Shown: in pieces, positions 51,841 to 61,263 of the stretch
How the letters are laid out: every line of letters starts with the position of its first letter
How positions within the stretch are numbered: position 1 is the stretch's first letter
Source of the DNA: Kribbella steppae
GTDB lineage: Bacteria; Actinomycetota; Actinomycetes; Propionibacteriales; Kribbellaceae
Direction: 5' to 3'
Assembly: GCF_004342025.1 (NCBI RefSeq)
Contig: NZ_SLWN01000004.1
Span: 536,357-600,356, forward strand
DNA length: 64,000 nt
The notes under the pieces: generated by a model
Seen by the model: the letters and a program-made list of their open reading frames with translations, nothing else
Told to the model about the DNA's origin: nothing
Databases searched by the model: none
Position numbers and translations under genes: made by a program

Positions 51841-51894
51841 CCTTCTCTGGTTGCCGGTCGCTCGCGGGGGCGGTGCCACACGGGAGGAGGAGCG

Positions 51895-53085
51895 ATGGAC
51901 GCGACGTTGCTGGACGCTGAGGCCGAGGCGGCCGTACTGCGCGTCTACCGTCAGGTGTTCGCCGTTCTCGCCCGTGAGGCCGGCGCGATGATCGTCGACC
52001 CGGACCTGCTCGACGTCGACCAGGCGATCCTGGACGCGTTCGCCGAGGCCGGCAGCGACGGGCTCACGGTCGAGCAGGCGACGCTGGCCTGCCGGGCCTA
52101 CCCGCATGACGTGATCGTGCGGCGTTTCGACGTACTCCGGCAGTACGGCGCCATCACCAAGCTCGTCGACCGGCCGAACGAACTGCGTCACCGGGCCGCC
52201 TTCGCGCCGTACGTGATGTTGATGTTCCTGCGCCGGATGTCGGTCCAGGGCGGTCAGGCCGAGCTGCACCAACTGCTCACGCTTGAAGCGCACAGCGTCA
52301 GCGATCCGGGCGCCACCGAGGACGACGGGCTGGCCTCGACCCAGCGGCTGACGAAGGTGTTCCGGCTGCTTGGCAACGAGCTCGCGATCCTGGTCTCGAC
52401 CAGCACGACCGCCCAACTGCGGGAGAACGCGCAGCTCGCGTGGGGTAACGAGCGGCTGATCGAGCAGGCGGAGAAGGTTCACCGGATCGTGCTGGACCGC
52501 TGGCCGACGCTGCATCGCGCGTGTACGTCGCTGCGGATGGCGCTGGCCGCCTATGCGGACGCAGTGCAGCTGGCCGCGGGACGCCTGGTGGAGAGAGCCG
52601 GTACGACGCGCGCACTCGGGCTACTGCCGATCGAGACTTGGCTGACGTTCGCTCGGAGCAGCGAGCCCGACGTACTCGCGGGAGTCCTCGACGGACTGTT
52701 GTTCGATGCGGCCGCGCCGGACTTCTCGCCGCAGACGATGGTGGAGGCGGTCGAGACAGGACGTCGTACCGGGACCGCCCGGATGGCGCCGCCGCGACCG
52801 ACCGAGGACGTTGTCGCCCCGGAGTCGGCGGCCGCGACGGACCGCGAGGAGCTGCGGGCCGAGGCCGAGCGGGTGCTGGCCGGGCGTCCGTCGGTGGACA
52901 TCGTCGAGGTGGTCGACCAGGCCGGCGACTGGATCACGGCTCGGCGGGTGCTGGCTGAGCTGACGGCGGCGCATCTGCATGACGAGCTCGAGTACGAGCT
53001 GGTGTGGTCGGACGGGATGCGGATCGACCCGAACGCTGGGACGCCATGGGCGACCGAGGGTGTGTTCAGGCGGGCGACGCCATGA
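51895..53085 (+). CDS. Kleisin-like subunit of a condensin-like operon
   Basis: 396 residues from ATG 51895, with GGAGGAGG 4-5 nt upstream. It is soluble; the N-terminal part (residues 40-90) has a winged-helix pattern (GSDGLTVEQATLACRAYPHD, then FDVLRQYGAITKL), followed by a long helical bundle and a second helix-turn pattern near the C-terminus (IVEVVDQAGDWITARRVLAE). That layout recalls MukF/MksF/JetA kleisins, but sequence identity to any named family is not evident to me. It is the first of four overlapping genes that end with an SMC-like ATPase. Stop overlaps the next start as ATGA. Confidence 0.55.
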   Translation: MDATLLDAEAEAAVLRVYRQVFAVLAREAGAMIVDPDLLDVDQAILDAFAEAGSDGLTVEQATLACRAYPHDVIVRRFDVLRQYGAITKLVDRPNELRHRAAFAPYVMLMFLRRMSVQGGQAELHQLLTLEAHSVSDPGATEDDGLASTQRLTKVFRLLGNELAILVSTSTTAQLRENAQLAWGNERLIEQAEKVHRIVLDRWPTLHRACTSLRMALAAYADAVQLAAGRLVERAGTTRALGLLPIETWLTFARSSEPDVLAGVLDGLLFDAAAPDFSPQTMVEAVETGRRTGTARMAPPRPTEDVVAPESAAATDREELRAEAERVLAGRPSVDIVEVVDQAGDWITARRVLAELTAAHLHDELEYELVWSDGMRIDPNAGTPWATEGVFRRATP

Positions 53086-53705
53086 GTACGCCGTCTTCGG
53101 AGGCCGTGGAGCGTCGGCTGTACAACGCGTTGTGGTGGGCGAAGGTGCAATCGGCGGGACCGTTGGAGGTTGAGCCCGATACGCCTGCGGTGGCGGGCCT
53201 GACGCGTGCTGCTTCGCCGGACGGATCCACAGTCTGGCTCGTGCCGACGTTGCCGTCAGGCGCCGGTCACACGGTGCTGGAGGAGTTGGGCGCTCCCCCG
53301 GTCGCTGTCGAGCAGCCAAACGAGACGGCTCGTGTCCTCTCTATCTGTGTCGCGTGCTGCTGGGCGGATCGGAGCGGGCCGGCGTGGCCCGGCTCTGTCG
53401 GCACGCTCGCGCAGATCAGGTCCGTGTACGCCGGGATGCGTGGGCGACCCGAGCAGTCGAGCGACCTGACCCTGATCATCGGCAGTCTTCGTCGCCTGCA
53501 CGCCACCCACTGGCTGCTGTGGAACGAGAAAGCCGGCGAGGTGCGTCTCGGCCCGCGCGTCATTACGTGGACGGCCGCCGACGAAGCCACCCTCCGGGAC
53601 CTCTGCCGCCACCTTCCCGATCCACCGCCGGCGGTCCTCACCAGCGAGCCGCCTCCTCCGGAGCCGGAATCGGATCCGCTGCCGTCGGAGGTGGCTGATG
53701 ACTGA
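53082..53705 (+). CDS. Small subunit A of the condensin-like operon
   Basis: 207 residues from ATG 53082, which overlaps the preceding stop. The N-terminus is helical (VERRLYNALWWAKVQSAG); the middle contains the strand-rich WLVPTLPSG and the segment ICVACCWADRSGP; the C-terminus is Pro/Glu-rich and probably disordered. No known signature. Position between the kleisin-like and winged-helix genes suggests a structural subunit. Confidence 0.55.
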   Translation: MSTPSSEAVERRLYNALWWAKVQSAGPLEVEPDTPAVAGLTRAASPDGSTVWLVPTLPSGAGHTVLEELGAPPVAVEQPNETARVLSICVACCWADRSGPAWPGSVGTLAQIRSVYAGMRGRPEQSSDLTLIIGSLRRLHATHWLLWNEKAGEVRLGPRVITWTAADEATLRDLCRHLPDPPPAVLTSEPPPPEPESDPLPSEVADD

Positions 53706-54393
53706 GCAGCACGTGCTGTTCGATCCTCTGCTGCAGGATCTGAGCGATCGGGCGCGCGACGAGGTGCTGGCTGCCTTTAGCGCGGTGCAGTACGCAGCGC
53801 ATCCGGTGGCCGAGGTGCAGTTGGCCGGCTTGCGCGACGTGACGCTGCGTCGACATGTCGCACGGATGCTGAAGCTCATCGGTCGGACCCTGGTGCACGT
53901 CGACGGCACGCACTGGACTGCGGGCTATGCAGACGACATCGCGGCGGCCCTGACCGCGCAGGGCTGGCAACCGTTGTCGGTCGTCGACCGCGCGGTGCTC
54001 GTACTCGTGCTGGTCCACTCGGTCGCGATCCCCCGCAGCGAAGGGATCCTGACCGGAGACAGCTGGAAGTCGGCCCGCCCAACGACGGTCGACGAGTTGC
54101 GAACCACCAAGATCAGCGGCGAGGAACGTCGTCTTGCTCTCCAACGTCTGCGGGCGGCGGGCCTGATCCAACTGTCCGGCGATCATTCGGGCGGCCCGAG
54201 CTACATCCCCGGTCCACAGCTCCAGCGACTCACACCTGCTGCGCGACGCCGCCTCCAGGACCAGCTCATCCTGGCCGCCGCTCCTGCCAGCCCGATCGCG
54301 GAGGCGATCCGCGCCCGAAACGGCACGACCACGTCGACTGAGCACGCGTCCGAACGTCGTACAGAGCAAGACATCGTGGAAGGAAGCGCATGA
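53698..54393 (+). CDS. Small subunit B of the condensin-like operon, winged-helix (KITE-like)
   Basis: 231 residues from ATG 53698, 8-nt overlap with the previous gene. Two helix-turn patterns are visible: residues 35-95 (RHVARMLKLIGRTLVHVDG) and 125-180 (LRTTKISGEERRLALQRLRAAGLIQLS), fitting the tandem winged-helix KITE proteins (MukE, MksE, JetB, ScpB) that clamp a kleisin. The C-terminus is polar. Assignment rests on size, fold pattern and neighbourhood. Confidence 0.55.
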   Translation: MTEQHVLFDPLLQDLSDRARDEVLAAFSAVQYAAHPVAEVQLAGLRDVTLRRHVARMLKLIGRTLVHVDGTHWTAGYADDIAAALTAQGWQPLSVVDRAVLVLVLVHSVAIPRSEGILTGDSWKSARPTTVDELRTTKISGEERRLALQRLRAAGLIQLSGDHSGGPSYIPGPQLQRLTPAARRRLQDQLILAAAPASPIAEAIRARNGTTTSTEHASERRTEQDIVEGSA

Positions 54394-54472
54394 GCGAGCG
54401 GAGCGAGGTCGTCGACCAGCACAGCGCAGATTGTGCCTCATCCGCGCCCGGAGCGAAGCGAGGACGTGGATG
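54390..54472 (+). CDS. 27-residue bridging ORF
   Basis: ATG 54390 overlaps the preceding stop (ATGA) and its own stop overlaps the SMC start (ATGA), so a translating ribosome can pass through without gaps. The sequence starts MSERSEVVDQ and comes from the GAGCGAGCGGAGCGAG-type repeat common in actinobacteria. It may serve only to couple translation. Confidence 0.45.
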
Positions 54473-57400
54473 AGTGCTCCGGTGGAGGACGGTCCGTTCG
54501 ACGTCCTCGGGTCGAAGGTGCTGCTCGGCGTACAGGTCGTCGACCTCTCACGGCTGTCGACACACCCGATCCCGATGGTGGGCCAGGGTCTCGTCACGGT
54601 CGCCGGTCAAGGTCCGACCGACTCGAACGGCGCCGGCAAGTCCTCATGGATCGCCGCGCTCAGCCTGCTGCACGCCGACGACCAATGGCGCCTGACCAGC
54701 GGCGCGCCCGGTGCGACCGAGCTGCTGTTCACCGCGGAGGCCGCCGGCCAGGAGGGCAACTGGTCGAACGTCGACCGCGGCTACATCATCGGTGTCTTCT
54801 CCGACCCCGAGCTCACCGACCTCGCCGAGATCGAGGCGGCCGCGATCACCGTGTGGATCCGGATCAACCGCAAGGCGTCGTACATCGACCTGCGCTGGAA
54901 GAACGGCCTGCACGTCCCGTACGGCGCGACCGAGGCCGAGCGTGCCGCGGGCGCCGACGCACTGTGGGCAGCGCTGCCGCATTCGAACGGCCGCACCGAC
55001 TTCCACGCGAACAAGCTGTCCACAGTTCTGTACGGCGGTCAGGTGCGGTGCGTCTCGTTCCTGTCGACGTCGGTCCGATCGAGCCCGACCGCCAACCTAC
55101 TTGCCGAGCCGCTGAACGAGCTCGGCCCGGCCCGGATCTTCAACGCGATCGCCACGCTCACCGGTCTCGACCACGAGCTCGAGCAAGAGCAAGCGCACCG
55201 ATCCGCAGAGCACACTCAGCGCGAGGCGACCAAGCAGGCGACGGCCGACCTGCAGCGGTGGGAGCAGGAGATGGCGGCGGTCGAGGCCGGCATCCTGCAG
55301 CGCGCCGCCGCCCGGGAGGCGCTGGCCGCGGCGAAGGAGTCCTGGCAGGCGCGGTGTGCCCGGCACCTCATCGACGGCGACGCGCGCAACAGCGAGATCC
55401 TGCAGGAGCTCGCCGTACTCGATGAACGCGTCGCCAAACAAGAAGCGCGACGTGAAGCGGTCGACACCGAGATCGATGCCTTTGGCAACGAGGAGGTCCT
55501 GCTCCGGGACGTCCAGCTGACCCGTCAGGAGCGGGACAAGCTGGACGCGCGGGACCGCGAGCTCGACCTGGCTCAGCGGTCGGTGCGCGAGCAGCTCGAG
55601 AGACTCGGGCAGGAGCACCGGCGACTGCTGGACGCGGGGCGTTCGGCGGACGGCCGTGATCTCGCTGCGGCCGCTGACGAGCAGGACGAGGCGCGCGCCG
55701 TACTCGAGGAGCACATCGGACGCGACCACGCCGCTCGGTCCGCGGTCGATTTCGCGACCGCCGAGCTGCGGGAGGCCGAGAGCGGTCAGACCGTGTCAGC
55801 GCCTCAGCAACAGGTGCTGGAGAACGCGGGCATCGAGTGCGGTGCGCTCACCGACATCACCGAGTTGTCGGCAGCGGAGCGTGCCGAGTGGGAGCCACGG
55901 CTGGCGCCGTACCGCGAAGCCGTCGTCATCGACGCCGGTGATGTGGCGGTCGCGTCGACCGCTCTGTCGGACGCCGGGTACGCCGGATTCCTGCTGGTGC
56001 TGGCGAATCGGCCCGGCGCTACACGCAAGGGCGCCAAGCGCGGGCCGAAGTCCGCCGACAAGCGATTCAGCCTGGACGGGTTCTTCGCGGCGCTCGTCGA
56101 ACGCGCGACCAAGGAGAACATCGACGACGTCGCCGGTGTTGTGGCGGTCGGGCAGTTCGACGAACCGCTGACCGGCCGGACCGCTCGCATCGAGGCCGCC
56201 CGCCGCCGACTCGACGCCACGGTCGAGGCTCGCTCTGTCGCATCCGCAGCCCTCGAGCAGGCTCGAGCCCGAGTCGAGCAGGCAGAACGTCGTACGGCGG
56301 CCGCCCGCGCACTGGCCGATGCGGAGTCGGTGCAGGAGCAGATCCTCGCGCTACGCGAGACGATCGATCGGCACGAGACCGACCGCGATTCGCTCGCGCC
56401 GGAGCTCCAAGCCGCCAAGGAGTCGGCCGAGGCCGCGGCCGGCCAGCAACTCGTCCGCGACGAACGGCTGAAGAACCTCGAGGCGACCCGCCGCGACCAC
56501 GAGCGGCTGCTCGACGACCTCACCGCCCGCCGGCTGAGGCTGATCGAAGAGCAGACTTCGCTCGACCTGGTCGCCCGGAGCACCGCGTGGGGCTCGACGC
56601 CGGCGGAGGCCGAGGAGTTCATCCTCGGATTGCCTGACGACGCACAGCGCCGTACGACGGCCGACTGGAACCACCAGGCCTGCACGCAACTCGACGACGT
56701 CATCCGCCGCTGCTTCCCGAACGCACGCTCGCGCGAGGAGATCCCGACCGAGCTCTGGGAGATCCTGAACGGTCCCGACGGCTGGACGAACGGCACCCTC
56801 GGCGCCCGCGTCGGCCTGGTGCCGACCCTACATCGGACGCTGAGCAGCCACCTTGCGCAGCACGAGACGTTCGACAGCCTGCAGCAACAGCAGATCGCCA
56901 GCCAGCGCGCCGAACGCAACGCAGCGCTCGAACGCGCCCGTGAGGGACTGGACGAGGCCGAAAGCACCGCCCGCGCCCACCGCGCATCCCTTGCCGACGG
57001 CATCAAAGCGCGGCTCCGCCTGGTGTCGCAGGAATTCGACCGGCTCGATCAGCAGTACGGCGGCTACGGCGCGAAACTCGAGTTCCCCGAACCCGACCCG
57101 CCGGCCGAGCCCGACAAGCCGTGGCGCTGGACGGTCACGCCCAAGTGGCGGCGTTCGGAGGGCGGCCCGTTCTCCGCGTTCAACGTGAAGGGCAACACCG
57201 CCCAGATGGACGAGAAGGCGGTCAAGCTGGTCTGCGCCGCCGCACTCGCCGGTGGTTCGGACCGACCGCTGCTGCTGATCCTCGACGAACTGGGCCGGAA
57301 CCTCGGTTCGCAGCACCGCCGCGAGGCCGTCGCCCTGTTCGAACAGATCGGCCGCGACCGCAACATCACCGTCATCGGCGCCCTCCAGGACGACATGGAG

Positions 57401-57595
57401 CGGTACGCCCTGTCCTCGTCCCGCCTCTACGTCAAACTCCGCCGTAGCTCCGACACCATGGCCTACAACCAGGCGCCGGTGGTCAAGGGCAACGAGGAGT
57501 ACGGCGACCGCGTAGAACTCCTGCGCACCTGGCTGGAGTCCTACCGAGGCCCAACCCCCACGCTGGAGCTTGCTTCCCCCACCCTCACCCCGTAG
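54470..57595 (+). CDS. SMC-like ATPase (MksB/JetC-like)
   Basis: 1041 residues from ATG 54470. Walker A is GQGPTDSNGAGKSSWI near residue 45; Walker B is LLLILDELGRNLGSQ near 935, with a D-loop and the switch region VIGALQDDMERY. In between are two long coiled-coil arms rich in Glu/Arg/Ala (about residues 240-440 and 560-720) and a hinge-like region near 450-560. The usual LSGGE signature is replaced by VKGNTAQMDEKAVKLV. The head-coil-hinge-coil-head plan fits SMC relatives of the MukB/MksB/Wadjet JetC group. No TOPRIM/JetD nuclease gene follows; the next gene is an AraC regulator on the other strand. Confidence 0.8.
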   Translation: MSAPVEDGPFDVLGSKVLLGVQVVDLSRLSTHPIPMVGQGLVTVAGQGPTDSNGAGKSSWIAALSLLHADDQWRLTSGAPGATELLFTAEAAGQEGNWSNVDRGYIIGVFSDPELTDLAEIEAAAITVWIRINRKASYIDLRWKNGLHVPYGATEAERAAGADALWAALPHSNGRTDFHANKLSTVLYGGQVRCVSFLSTSVRSSPTANLLAEPLNELGPARIFNAIATLTGLDHELEQEQAHRSAEHTQREATKQATADLQRWEQEMAAVEAGILQRAAAREALAAAKESWQARCARHLIDGDARNSEILQELAVLDERVAKQEARREAVDTEIDAFGNEEVLLRDVQLTRQERDKLDARDRELDLAQRSVREQLERLGQEHRRLLDAGRSADGRDLAAAADEQDEARAVLEEHIGRDHAARSAVDFATAELREAESGQTVSAPQQQVLENAGIECGALTDITELSAAERAEWEPRLAPYREAVVIDAGDVAVASTALSDAGYAGFLLVLANRPGATRKGAKRGPKSADKRFSLDGFFAALVERATKENIDDVAGVVAVGQFDEPLTGRTARIEAARRRLDATVEARSVASAALEQARARVEQAERRTAAARALADAESVQEQILALRETIDRHETDRDSLAPELQAAKESAEAAAGQQLVRDERLKNLEATRRDHERLLDDLTARRLRLIEEQTSLDLVARSTAWGSTPAEAEEFILGLPDDAQRRTTADWNHQACTQLDDVIRRCFPNARSREEIPTELWEILNGPDGWTNGTLGARVGLVPTLHRTLSSHLAQHETFDSLQQQQIASQRAERNAALERAREGLDEAESTARAHRASLADGIKARLRLVSQEFDRLDQQYGGYGAKLEFPEPDPPAEPDKPWRWTVTPKWRRSEGGPFSAFNVKGNTAQMDEKAVKLVCAAALAGGSDRPLLLILDELGRNLGSQHRREAVALFEQIGRDRNITVIGALQDDMERYALSSSRLYVKLRRSSDTMAYNQAPVVKGNEEYGDRVELLRTWLESYRGPTPTLELASPTLTP

Positions 57596-57602
57596 CCGGA
57601 AC

Positions 57603-58565
57603 CTACAGTCCGCTTGCCGCCTCGACGGGTGCGTTCATGTCGACCGACATTTCGTCACGCACCCGGTGGCGGTAGCGCAGCGGGGACTCCCCCACCTCTC
57701 GTTTGAACGCGGTGCTGAACGCACTCTCCGAGCCATAGCCGAGGTCGGACGCCAGCGACCCGACGCGGACATCGCCGTCCCGAAGCGCGCGCTGTGCCAG
57801 GAGCATCCGCCAACGGTTGAGATAGGTCAGCGGCGGTACGCCGGCCACGGTCCGGAAGCGTTCGGCGAACGACGTCCTCGACATCGCCGCGGAGCGCGCG
57901 AGGTCCTCCAGGCCCCACGACTTTCCGGGCTCGGCATGCATGAGGTTGAGCGCCGGCCGTAGCCGTTCGTCGGTCAGGACGCGTAGCCAACCCGGCGGCA
58001 ACTCGGCCTGGTCGATGTAGGCACGCAGTACCTCGAGCAGCAGGAGCTGACTGTGCTGCCGGATCGCGAACGCGGAGCCCAGTCTGTTCGAGGTCACCTC
58101 GTCGAACAGTCGGTAGAGACTGCCGCGAAGGTTGTTCGCCGCAGCCGAAGCCCGGACATGTCCCACCGGAGGAAGCGCCTGCAGCAGCAGTGCCTGGCCG
58201 GCCGGATTGAGGTCGATACGGCCGCCCATGACGACATCGTCGACATCGCTGTCGGCGCCGACGAGGTGAGGGGACGGAAAGCCGGGCACCGGCACGATCT
58301 CGCGGCGCGGTCCGTCGCCGGTGCCGCCTTCGAGCTCCAGCCACGACCGGTTGTTCAGGATGGCGACGTCGCCTGGTCCGAGCTCGATCGGGCTCTCAAT
58401 ACCGTCGGTGGCCAGCCGGGCCCTGCCGGACACTAGCGCGATGAACTTCAGCGGCTCGCTAAGGACGGTGCGTGCCACCCACGGGCCGCGCACTGCGAAG
58501 CCGCCCGACATCATGCCGCGGACCTCGACGAGGTCGAACACCTCGGACAACTGATCAGTGACCAC
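57603..58565 (-). CDS. AraC-family transcriptional regulator
   Basis: 320 residues from GTG 58565 (an upstream TTG at 58583 is possible). Residues 1-170 form the cupin-type sensor (AraC_binding_2; IALVSGRARLATDG, IELGPGDVAILNN), and the C-terminus holds two helix-turn-helix motifs: WGLEDLARSAAMSRTSFAER and VGSLASDLGYGSESAFSTAF. It is divergent from the SDR/aldo-keto reductase pair and probably activates it. Confidence 0.9.
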   Translation of the reverse strand: MVTDQLSEVFDLVEVRGMMSGGFAVRGPWVARTVLSEPLKFIALVSGRARLATDGIESPIELGPGDVAILNNRSWLELEGGTGDGPRREIVPVPGFPSPHLVGADSDVDDVVMGGRIDLNPAGQALLLQALPPVGHVRASAAANNLRGSLYRLFDEVTSNRLGSAFAIRQHSQLLLLEVLRAYIDQAELPPGWLRVLTDERLRPALNLMHAEPGKSWGLEDLARSAAMSRTSFAERFRTVAGVPPLTYLNRWRMLLAQRALRDGDVRVGSLASDLGYGSESAFSTAFKREVGESPLRYRHRVRDEMSVDMNAPVEAASGL

Positions 58566-58638
58566 ATCTGTACTCTCGCGCAAGAAATACGAACTAACAA
58601 CTATTCAGAGTACGACCCGGCCGCCACAGACTGGCAGC

Positions 58639-59635
58639 ATGACACAGCGACAACCCCATCGGCAGCGGATTCACCGCCGCGTCGACGGCCGACGACATCC
58701 TCCGTGGCGTCGACCTCTCCGGCACGAACGTCGTCGTCACCGGCGGCCACAGCGGGATCGGTCTGGAGACCACCCGTGCGCTCTCCAGAGCCGGCGCAGC
58801 TGTCACGGTCGGTGCGCGCAATCCCGACCGCGCCGCGGTCGCGTTGGCCGGGATCGAGCGCGTCGAGGTCGGTCAGTTGGACCTCGCCGACCCGACGTCG
58901 ATCGACGCATTCGCCACCCGCCACCTCGAGTCCGGCCGTCCGCTCCACATCCTCATCAACAACGCAGGCATCGGAGCCGGCCCACTCGTTCGCGATTCAC
59001 GCGGCTATGAATCGCAGTTCGCTACCAATCATCTCGGCCACTTCCAGCTGGCTCAGGGCTTGCTTCACGCGTTGCGGGCAGCCCGCGGCGCTCGAGTCGT
59101 CAATGTGACGTCCGGCGGCCACCGGCTCTCCGACATCCGCTGGGACGACCCGCACTTCACCACCGGCTACGACCCGATGCTCGCCTACGGCCAGTCCAAG
59201 ACCGCCAACGTGCTGTTCGCCGTCGAGTTGGACCGTCTGTGGGCCGACGAGGGAATCCGCGGCTACGCCGTGCATCCCGGGATTGTCGTGAGTACGAGCC
59301 TGAGTCGCTCGGTGCCCGAGGACGACATGCGAGCCATGAACCTCGCCATGGAGCTGATCGACGAATCCGGTCGCCCGATCATCGACCCCGACCGGGAGAA
59401 GAAGACACCGCGACAGGGCGCGAGCACCAGCGTGTTCGCGGCGACCAGCCCTCTGCTCGCCGAGATAGGCGGCGTCTATCTGAAGGACAGCGACATCTCG
59501 CCGCTGGACAACGACCCGAAGCCCATCACGTTCGGCACCACGCCGATCGTCGTGTCCACCGTCGTACCGCACGCCATCGATCCCTTGTCGGCGACGCGGC
59601 TCTGGGATCTCAGCGAGCAACTGCTCAAGGCATAA
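58639..59635 (+). pseudogene. SDR oxidoreductase with a frameshift at the start
   Basis: The main frame is open from 58643 to TAA 59633-59635 and encodes a complete SDR: VVVTGGHSGIGLETTRALSR, NNAG (residue about 110), Ser in VTSGGH and Tyr-x3-Lys in AYGQSKTANVL. The family start NPIGSGFTAAST is present, but there is no start codon in frame; the ATG at 58639 reads MTQ and then enters the wrong frame. Deleting one C in CAGCGACAAC would join them. It is either an N-terminal frameshift mutation or a sequencing error. Otherwise similar to retinol/oxidoreductase-type SDRs. Confidence 0.75.
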
Positions 59636-59657
59636 CTACACCCTCAGGAGAAGACAT

Positions 59658-60710
59658 ATGCATTACCGCACCCTCGGCCGGACCGGTATCCAGGTCAGCC
59701 CCTACGCGCTCGGCGCCATGATGTTCGGTGCCGTCGGCAACCCCGACCACGACGACTCGATCCGCATCATCCACAAAGCGCTGGATGCCGGCATCAACTT
59801 CGTCGACACCGCCGACATGTACTCCAACGGCGAGTCGGAAGAGATCGTGGGCAAGGCGCTCAAGGGGCGCCGCGACGACGTCGTGCTCGCCACCAAGGCC
59901 CGGTTCCCGGTGAACTTCGACCCCAGCGGCGCCACCCCGGCCGTTCCCAACCGGTCGGGCGCCTCACGCCGCTGGCTGATCCGCGCCCTGGACGACTCTC
60001 TGCGCCGGCTGGGTACCGACTACATCGACCTGTTCCAGATTCACCAGCCTGACCCCGACACCGATATCGAGGAGACCCTCTCGGCACTCACCGACCTGGT
60101 GCGTGCCGGCAAGGTCCGGGCCATCGGCTCCTCCTCGCTGCCTGCCTCGGACATCGTCCAGTCCCACTGGGTCGCCGAGCGGCGCGGCCTGACCCGGCTG
60201 CGCTCCGAGCAGCCGCCGTACTCGATCCTCAACCGCGGCATCGAGCGCGAGGTCCTCCCTGTGGTGCAGGAGTACGGCATGGGCGCTCTGGTCTGGAGCC
60301 CACTCGCCGGCGGGCTGCTCACCGGCCGCTACCGCAAGGACCAGCAGAACACCACACACCGGTCCCAGTTCGGCTTCCAGCACCTGAACGACGAGCGCCG
60401 CCTGGACGCCGTCGAGCAGCTCATCGGCGTGGCCGAGGACGCCAAGCTCCCACTGACCCACCTGGCCATGGCGTTCGTGATCGCCCACCCCGGCGTCACG
60501 TCCGCGATCATCGGGCCGCGCACCATGGAGCAACTCGACGACCTCCTAGCCGGCCTCGACGTCACGCTCACCGACGAGATCCTCGATCAGATCGACGAGA
60601 TCGTCCCGCCTGGCACCGACATCGGCAGACTCGACATGGCGTACAACCCACCCGCCCTCCTCCACCCCCACCTACGCCGCCGCCCAACCACCGACCGCCC
60701 CGCCGCCTAA
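59658..60710 (+). CDS. Aldo/keto reductase
   Basis: 350 residues from ATG 59658 with AGGAGA 7 nt upstream, 22 nt after the SDR. Landmarks: RTLGRTGIQVSPYALGAMMF, DTADMYSNGESEEIVG with catalytic Tyr, LATKARF with Lys, LFQIHQPDPDTD with His and IIGPRTMEQLDDLL near the end. Resembles AKR12/Tas-like reductases. Probably cotranscribed with the SDR and controlled by the AraC regulator. The stop is followed by a minisatellite. Confidence 0.9.
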   Translation: MHYRTLGRTGIQVSPYALGAMMFGAVGNPDHDDSIRIIHKALDAGINFVDTADMYSNGESEEIVGKALKGRRDDVVLATKARFPVNFDPSGATPAVPNRSGASRRWLIRALDDSLRRLGTDYIDLFQIHQPDPDTDIEETLSALTDLVRAGKVRAIGSSSLPASDIVQSHWVAERRGLTRLRSEQPPYSILNRGIEREVLPVVQEYGMGALVWSPLAGGLLTGRYRKDQQNTTHRSQFGFQHLNDERRLDAVEQLIGVAEDAKLPLTHLAMAFVIAHPGVTSAIIGPRTMEQLDDLLAGLDVTLTDEILDQIDEIVPPGTDIGRLDMAYNPPALLHPHLRRRPTTDRPAA

Positions 60711-60726
60711 CCACAGCCCGCCCGCC

Positions 60727-60860
60727 GCTCGGCCGAGCCCATCGCTCGGCCGGGCACGCCGCTGGGCCGGGCACGCCGCTCGGCCGGGCAGGTGCTCGGG
60801 TCAGGCAGGTGCTCGGGTCAGGCAGGTGCTCGGGTCAGGCAGGTGCTCGGCCGGGCAGGT
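60727..60860. repeat. Minisatellite, eight units of 16-17 bp
   Basis: Units begin at 60727, 60744, 60761, 60778, 60794, 60811, 60828 and 60845. Three central units are exactly GCTCGGGTCAGGCAGGT; others are GCTCGGCCGGGCACGCC or GCTCGGCCGGGCAGGT. Located 17 bp after the aldo/keto reductase stop. The remaining 60861-61263 shows no gene. Confidence 0.9.
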
Positions 60861-61263
60861 GCTCGGTAAGGAGTGGGCCGCTCGGCTGGGCGGGTAAAAG
60901 CCCCACCATCGGCACCCCGCGCGACCACCTCGCCGCCGAGCTCAGCCAGCGGCCAACTCGCCTCCGACTGTTTGCCGGTGCCCCCTGGCCCCCACCACCT
61001 GCGACCTCATCGCACGGCGACCCGAAACCCCGCAGCTGCGGTAGCGCTTCCACACGACGGCCACCCGACTTCAGCCGCGTATTTACCAAAATCGGACCCC
61101 GGTGCTGACCTCGGACCCACCGGTGCTTCAAACTGGACCGATGGAACATCCGGAGAACCGCTCAGGCTGCTCACGCCGCGTAGGCGGAACTCTGGCCAAC
61201 CGTCCGATCATCGGCGTACCGTCTGCTGCGCAGGTCTGGCCGGCTCGTGATCGGAGGGCGTGA

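Noticed and set aside
51361..51894. N-terminal extension of the kleisin-like protein
   Set aside because: It would run through the TrmH gene and the repeat array; ATG 51895 has a strong ribosome site.
57596..58583. JetD/TOPRIM nuclease expected after the SMC gene
   Set aside because: The only gene here is an AraC regulator on the other strand; no TOPRIM motif is visible on either strand.
60727..60860. CRISPR-like array
   Set aside because: Units are contiguous 16-17 bp without spacers.
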